This document shows positions 59,927-64,000 of a stretch of 64,000 nt of DNA, piece after piece. This stretch comes from CADCTP01 sp963849885 (GTDB taxonomy: Bacteria > Actinomycetota > Actinomycetes > Mycobacteriales > CADCTP01): positions 186,001 to 250,000 of the forward strand of contig CAWKIV010000006.1 of NCBI GenBank assembly GCA_963849885.1, written 5' to 3'. Every line of letters starts with the position of its first letter. The first letter of the stretch is position 1. The translations under genes were made by a program, and so were the position numbers. The notes beneath the pieces were generated by a model that saw nothing but the letters and a program-made list of their open reading frames with translations, searched no databases and had not been told where the DNA came from.

Positions 59927-60921
59927 GACCGCTCCCCGGACCGGCCCGCGGGCGCCGGCGGGCTTCCGGGATCAGCCGGCGGCCACCCGCCGAGCGTGAC
60001 CACCCCGGCCGACCCGACCAGCCGGGCCGGCAGCGTGGTGCCGGCCAGCCAGGCCGCGCCGCGCCCGCCCAGCACCACGGTCGCCGCGGCGGCGGTGCCG
60101 GCGTCCAGGCAGGAGCCGGCGGCGACGCTGACCGTCCGCCACGGCCCGGCCGCCGGCAGGCCGGTCAGCGGGTCGATCAGGTGGTGCAGCACGGCGCCGC
60201 CGCGGCGCCAGCGGCGTACCGCGGTGGAGGAGGTGGCCAGCCCGCCGGACCGGATCCGCACCGCCGGCTGGCCGGCGGCGGGCGCGGCGGCCGAGTCGTC
60301 GGCCAGCCGGACCGTCCAGCCGCCGGCCGGCGCCGGGCCGGCCACCGCGACGTCCCCGCCGAGCGAGACCAGCACGCCGCAGCCGGTCGCCGCGGCCACG
60401 GCCGCGGCGGCCCGGTCGGCCGCGTACGCCTTCGCGGTGGCGCCGAGGTCGAGCACGGTGCCGGCCGGCACCCGGACGGTGCCGGCGACCGGGTCGACGG
60501 CCACCGACCGCCAGCCCGGCGCCCGCCGGACCACCAGCGCGGCCGCGGGGTCGTCGGCGGGGACCGCCGCGAAGTCCCGGTCGTAGCCGAGCGCGACCAG
60601 CGAGCCGCCGACCGTCGGGTCGACCGCGCCGCCGGTCAGCCGGGCTGCCCGCACCGCGGCGGCGACCAGGGTCAGCAGCAGCGGCGAGACCCGGGTGGTC
60701 CGCCCCGCGGACAGCGCGGCGACCTCGGAGTCGTCCCGGAACCGGGAGGCGGCCAGGTCGAGCTCGGCCAGCTGGTCGGCGACGATCTCGACCGCGTCGC
60801 CGAGCCGGTCCGCCGCGGTGACCACCAGCCGGGCCGAGCTGCCCAACGCCGGCCAGGTCGCGTCGCCGTACCGGACCCGCTCCCGGTCCTGCCGGACCTC
60901 CCGCACCGCCGCGCCGCCCAT
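59923..60921 (-). CDS. apbE: FAD:protein FMN transferase
   Basis: A 332-residue ApbE-type flavin transferase that attaches FMN to a Thr of target proteins outside the cytoplasm. Seen are ALGSSARLVV near the start, SRFRDDSEVAALSAG (the S-R-F-x-x-x-S-E pattern), GGAVDPTVGGSLVALGYD, VLDLGATAKAYAADRAAAAV, VSLGGDVAVAG and LHHLIDPLTGLPA. No signal peptide is visible, unlike secreted ApbE. It is the first gene of a five-gene overlapping operon; the FMN-bearing target protein is not in the window. ATG 60921 has a GGAGGGA ribosome binding site. Confidence 0.88.
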   Translation of the reverse strand: MGGAAVREVRQDRERVRYGDATWPALGSSARLVVTAADRLGDAVEIVADQLAELDLAASRFRDDSEVAALSAGRTTRVSPLLLTLVAAAVRAARLTGGAVDPTVGGSLVALGYDRDFAAVPADDPAAALVVRRAPGWRSVAVDPVAGTVRVPAGTVLDLGATAKAYAADRAAAAVAAATGCGVLVSLGGDVAVAGPAPAGGWTVRLADDSAAAPAAGQPAVRIRSGGLATSSTAVRRWRRGGAVLHHLIDPLTGLPAAGPWRTVSVAAGSCLDAGTAAAATVVLGGRGAAWLAGTTLPARLVGSAGVVTLGGWPPADPGSPPAPAGRSGERS

Positions 60922-61119
60922 CGCCCGTCCCTCCCGAGCGCGCCGACCCTCGGCGACTCGGGCCCGAGCCTCCGCGGCGGAGCTGAGCGCCCGCTGTGCG
61001 CACCCCCAGCGATGGCTGAGGACCCGCCCCCACTACCCCGCCGCCCCCCGAACGGTTCCACCCCGCCCCACTGACCACTCCCACCGCCGACGGGGGCTCA
61101 GGCGCGGGCGACCGGCGGC

Positions 61120-62563
61120 TCAGGCGAGTGCGTCGAGCTGGGCGCGGAACCACTCGGCCGGCGGCAGCGCGGTCGCCGCGGCGGTGAGCCGGTCGGCCCG
61201 GGCCCGCCGCTCCGCCGCCGGCATGGACAGCGCCTCGTGCAGCGCCTCCGCGGTCTGGGTCACGTCGTACGGGTTGACCATGATCGCGTCCCCGGCGTAC
61301 TCGTCCGCGACCCCGGCGTGCCGGGACAGCACGACCCCGCAGCCCGGCTCGGAGAGCACCACGCCCTCCTTGGCGACCAGGTTCATCCCGTCCCGGACCG
61401 GGTTGACCAGCAGCACGTCGGCCAGCCGCAGCGCGGCCAGCGAGCCGGGATAGTCGTTGCCCACCTCGAGCAGCAGCGGGTCCCAGTCGTCGGTGCCGAA
61501 CTCCTCCTCGATCTCCCGGCCGACCCGCTGCACCATCGCGGTGTACTCGCGGTATTCGGGCAGGTCGTGCCGGGACGGGTACGCGTACGCGATGTGCACG
61601 ACCCGCCCGCGCCACTCCGGCCGGGTGCGCAGCAGCTCCCGGTAGGCGAGCAGGCCGCGGACGATGTTCTTGCTCAGCTCGGTGCGGTCCACCCGGGCGA
61701 TCACCTGCCGGTCGCCGACCAGGTCGCGCAGGTGCCCGAGGGCGGACTCGACGTCCTCCTCGGCGGCCCGGTCCCGCATCTCCGTGGCGGAGGTGCCCAG
61801 CGGGATGCAGCCCGATCCGGACCGTCCGGCCCTCCCACTCGACCGTACGGGCCGAGTGGTCCACCTCCGCGCCGAGGAACTCCGCGCAGCAGTCCAGGAA
61901 CGCCCGGGCCCACCGGGCGCAGTGGAAGCCGACGTGGTCGGCGCCGAGCGGGCCGGTCAGCAGCTCCCGGGCGACCGGGTCGGGCAGCATCGCGAAGTAG
62001 TCCGGCGGCGCCCATGGGGTGTGCGTGAAGTGCGCGATCCGCAGGTCGTCCCGCCGCTCCCGCAGCTGCCGGGGGCAGACGTCCAGGTGGTAGTCCTGGA
62101 TCATCACCTTGGCCCCGGGTGCCGCCTCCGCGGCCAGCGCGTCCGCGAACGCCCGGTTGTACCGCTCGTACGCGGCCCACAGCCGCCGCCAGCCGGCGTC
62201 GAAGACCGGCTTGTTCGCGCTGTCGTACAGCTGGTGGTTGACGAACCAGATGGTCGAGTTGGCGATGCCGTTGTACGCCCGGCCGAATGTCAGCGGGTCC
62301 AGCGGCAGCATCCGCACGTCCAGCCCGCCGGTGTCCAGGCCGGCCTCGGCCAGGTGCCCGTCCGGCGCCCGCCGGGCCGCGACCCGCTCCCGGTCGCTCA
62401 GCGCCGCGCACACCCACAGCCCGCCGACCTCGGACAGCGCCGAGACCATGCCGCTGACCAGCCCGCCGCCGCCGCGGCGCACCTCCTGCTTCCCGCCCGG
62501 ACCGGCGGCGATCTGCACCGGCCCCCGGTTGGACGCGATGAGCAGCCGCCGCTCCCCGGTCAC
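61120..62563 (-). CDS. otsA: Trehalose-6-phosphate synthase (GT20), frame broken once
   Basis: The N-terminal part (LLIASNRGPVQIA, GGGGLVSGMVSAL, FVNHQLYDSANKPVF, MIQDYHLDVCPRQLRERR, FTHTPWAPPDYFAML) and the C-terminal part (ALGHLRDLVGDRQVIARVDR, ELSKNIVRGLLAYRELLR, DVLLVNPVRDGMNLVAKEGV) are in different frames. The break is at about 61805-61815, where one extra base before a TGCATCCC would restore IPLGTSATEMRD; total length is 1444 nt. It makes trehalose-6-phosphate from UDP- or GDP-glucose; a related glucosylglycerol-phosphate synthase is possible. The GTG start overlaps the GH15 stop (GTGA). otsB is at 52368-53174. Confidence 0.75.
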
Positions 62564-64000
62564 GACGCCACCCGCGGCTGGCGCAGCCCCGGCGCGGCCG
62601 AGCGCGCCCCGGACAGGTGCCGGGCCGCGTTGACCAGGCCGAGGTGGCTGAACGCCTGCGGGGTGTTGCCGACCTGCCGGCCCAGCCGCGGGTCGTACTC
62701 CTCGGCCAGCAGGCCCACGTCGTTGGCCAGCGCCATCAGCTTCTCCAGCATCTCCGTCGCCTCCCGCTGCCGGCCGATGCCGTGCAGCGCGTCCGCCAAC
62801 CAGAAGGAGCACGCCAGGAACGCGCCCTCGTCCCCCGGCAGGCCGTCGTCGGACGCCCCGACCCCGGGCCGGTAGCGCAGCACGAAGCCGTCCTGGCACA
62901 GCTCCTGCTCCACCGCCCGCACCGTGCCGGCCACCCGCGGGTCCTCCCAGGGCAGGAACCGGACCTGCGGGATCAGCAGCAGCGCCGCGTCCAGCTCGGC
63001 CGACCCGTACGCCTGGGTGAAGGTGTTGCGCCCGGCGTCGTAGCCCTTCGTCACCACCTCGTCGAAGATCTCCTGCCGGGTGCGCCGCCAGGAGTCCACC
63101 GGCCCGTCCAGGCCGAAGTGCTCCACCCCGGCGATCATCCGGTCGAAGGCGACCCAGGCCATCACCTTGGAGTGCACGAAGTCCCGGCGCGGGCCGCGCA
63201 TCTCCCACAGCCCGTTGTCCGGCTGCCGCCAGTTGCCCTCCAGGAACTCCAGCAGGTTTTTCTGCAGCGCCCAGGCGTCGTCGTTGCGGGACAGCCGGGC
63301 CTCCCGGGAGAAGGACAGCCCGTCCAGCGTCTCCCCCCACACGTCCAGCTGCAGCTGCTCGGACGCGGCGTTGCCGATCCGCACCGGTTGCGAGCCCTCG
63401 TAGCCGGGCAGCCAGTCCAGCTCGAACTCGGGCAGCCGCCGGGTGCCGTCGATGCCGTACATGATCTGCAGGTCGGCCGGGTCGCCGGCGACCGCGCGCA
63501 GCAGCCAGTCCCGCCACTTGCCGGCCTCGGCCTTGAAGCCGGCGCCGAGCAACGCCTGCAGGGTGAGCGCCGCGTCCCGCAGCCAGCAGTAGCGGTAGTC
63601 CCAGTTGCGCGGGCCGCCGATCTGCTCGGGCAGGCTGGTCGTGGCCGCGGCCACGACCCCGCCGGTGGGCTGGAAGGTCAGCGCCTTGAGCACCACCAGC
63701 GAGCGGCGGACCTCGCTCTGCCAGCCCCCGTCGTACGTGCTGTGGGACATCCACTCGGCCCAGTACGCCTCCGTGTCGTCCACCGCCTGGAAGGCGTCCA
63801 CCGGCTTCGGCGGCCGCTGCCAGGACGGGTGCCAGGTGAGCACGAACGGCACCCGCTGGCCGGCGGAGACGGTGAACTCGGAGTGCGTGGCCAGGTCCCG
63901 CCCCTCCAGCGGGGCCGGCGTGCTCAGCCAGGCCGAGTCCGGCCCGGCCACCGCGACCACCTGGTGGTCGACCCGGCGCACCCACGGCACCACCCGGCCG
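62560..64000 (-). CDS. Glycoside hydrolase family 15 protein, copy 2 (5' end beyond the window)
   Basis: About 478 residues are visible of a GH15 family protein: VVLKALTFQPTGGVVAAATT, RNWDYRYCWLRDAALTLQAL, LQIMYGIDGTRRLPEFELDW, PVRIGNAASEQLQLDVWGET and LLAEEYDPRLGRQVGNTPQA, the same landmarks as in copy 1 at 9164-11059. The start lies beyond the right edge. Its stop overlaps the otsA start, so the two genes are co-translated; such GH15 proteins near otsA are often trehalases or alpha-glucan hydrolases. The substrate is not determined. Confidence 0.87.
   Translation of the reverse strand, partial: GRVVPWVRRVDHQVVAVAGPDSAWLSTPAPLEGRDLATHSEFTVSAGQRVPFVLTWHPSWQRPPKPVDAFQAVDDTEAYWAEWMSHSTYDGGWQSEVRRSLVVLKALTFQPTGGVVAAATTSLPEQIGGPRNWDYRYCWLRDAALTLQALLGAGFKAEAGKWRDWLLRAVAGDPADLQIMYGIDGTRRLPEFELDWLPGYEGSQPVRIGNAASEQLQLDVWGETLDGLSFSREARLSRNDDAWALQKNLLEFLEGNWRQPDNGLWEMRGPRRDFVHSKVMAWVAFDRMIAGVEHFGLDGPVDSWRRTRQEIFDEVVTKGYDAGRNTFTQAYGSAELDAALLLIPQVRFLPWEDPRVAGTVRAVEQELCQDGFVLRYRPGVGASDDGLPGDEGAFLACSFWLADALHGIGRQREATEMLEKLMALANDVGLLAEEYDPRLGRQVGNTPQAFSHLGLVNAARHLSGARSAAPGLRQPRVAS

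Noticed and set aside
59972..63985. A 1337-codon open frame on the minus strand
   Set aside because: It contains the N-terminal part of otsA in frame, but the rest is out-of-frame reading of GH15 and apbE.

Overview
The window is very GC-rich and densely coded on both strands. Starts are often GTG, many genes overlap by 4 bases (GTGA/ATGA), and many starts look leaderless. With Actinobacteria-typical families (DUF6325, DUF7144-like, Abhydrolase_9, LAL-type LuxR regulators, PP2C/SpoIIE phosphatase, 67-aa PspC), this points to a free-living high-GC actinobacterium; the genus cannot be read from this sequence. No rRNA, tRNA, CRISPR array, phage or insertion sequence was found.

Region 1 (1-22.8 kb) is a stress and energy island: YihY/BrkB protein, AI-2E-type permease, membrane alpha/beta-hydrolase, CPBP protease, methyltransferase, potassium channel, glutamate decarboxylase, ClC chloride/proton exchanger, GH15 glycosidase, cation/proton antiporter, DUF2254 protein, then a coupled run GMC oxidoreductase - zwf - NDH-2 - cydA - cydB, a 55-aa membrane protein, DUF6069/DUF7144/DUF6325-type proteins and a 22-aa Arg-rich microprotein. 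Most transcription units here are preceded by one palindromic element, consensus YCAYCCSNSNSGGATGASGC, 23-92 bp before the start codon. I see no good copies to the right of about 22 kb. This is the most interesting signal in the window: an apparent local regulon. A large ATP-binding LuxR/MalT-type regulator (22,957-25,647) sits at its right border and is a candidate controller.

Region 2 (25.6-37.8 kb): a conserved hypothetical protein, a leaderless ArsR-SRPBCC fusion with a clear promoter/operator, a second hydrolase/CPBP convergent pair that repeats the arrangement at 1.9-4.5 kb, PPK2, a second NDH-2, a histidine kinase/response regulator pair, a Gfo/Idh/MocA oxidoreductase, and a phytoene-desaturase-like FAD enzyme.

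Region 3 (37.9-57.6 kb): methyltransferases, an HxlR regulator with a palindromic operator, a GH16-like protein, glyoxalase-fold proteins, an MFS transporter next to a decayed one, a lipid-kinase-like protein, a solute-binding/VWA protein, a PP2C phosphatase, a PRC-barrel protein, PspC, SMP-30, otsB, a Tat/lipoprotein intradiol dioxygenase, an FAD monooxygenase and a LuxR-TPR regulator. An 800-bp gene-free stretch (38.45-39.25 kb) carries three copies of a hairpin repeat, one with its loop expanded by G-rich tandem repeats.

Region 4 (57.7-64 kb): a five-gene overlapping operon (apbE, ferric-reductase-like membrane protein, NuoF-like flavoprotein, small ferredoxin, small membrane-anchored protein) that looks like a membrane electron-transfer module, then otsA and a second GH15 gene running off the right edge.

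Five otherwise intact-looking genes between 37.9 and 62.6 kb (YqeY-like, PRC-barrel, FAD monooxygenase, LuxR-TPR, otsA) each carry one or two frame changes at GC-rich tracts, while none was noticed to the left. Base-level errors in the assembly should be considered before calling them pseudogenes.
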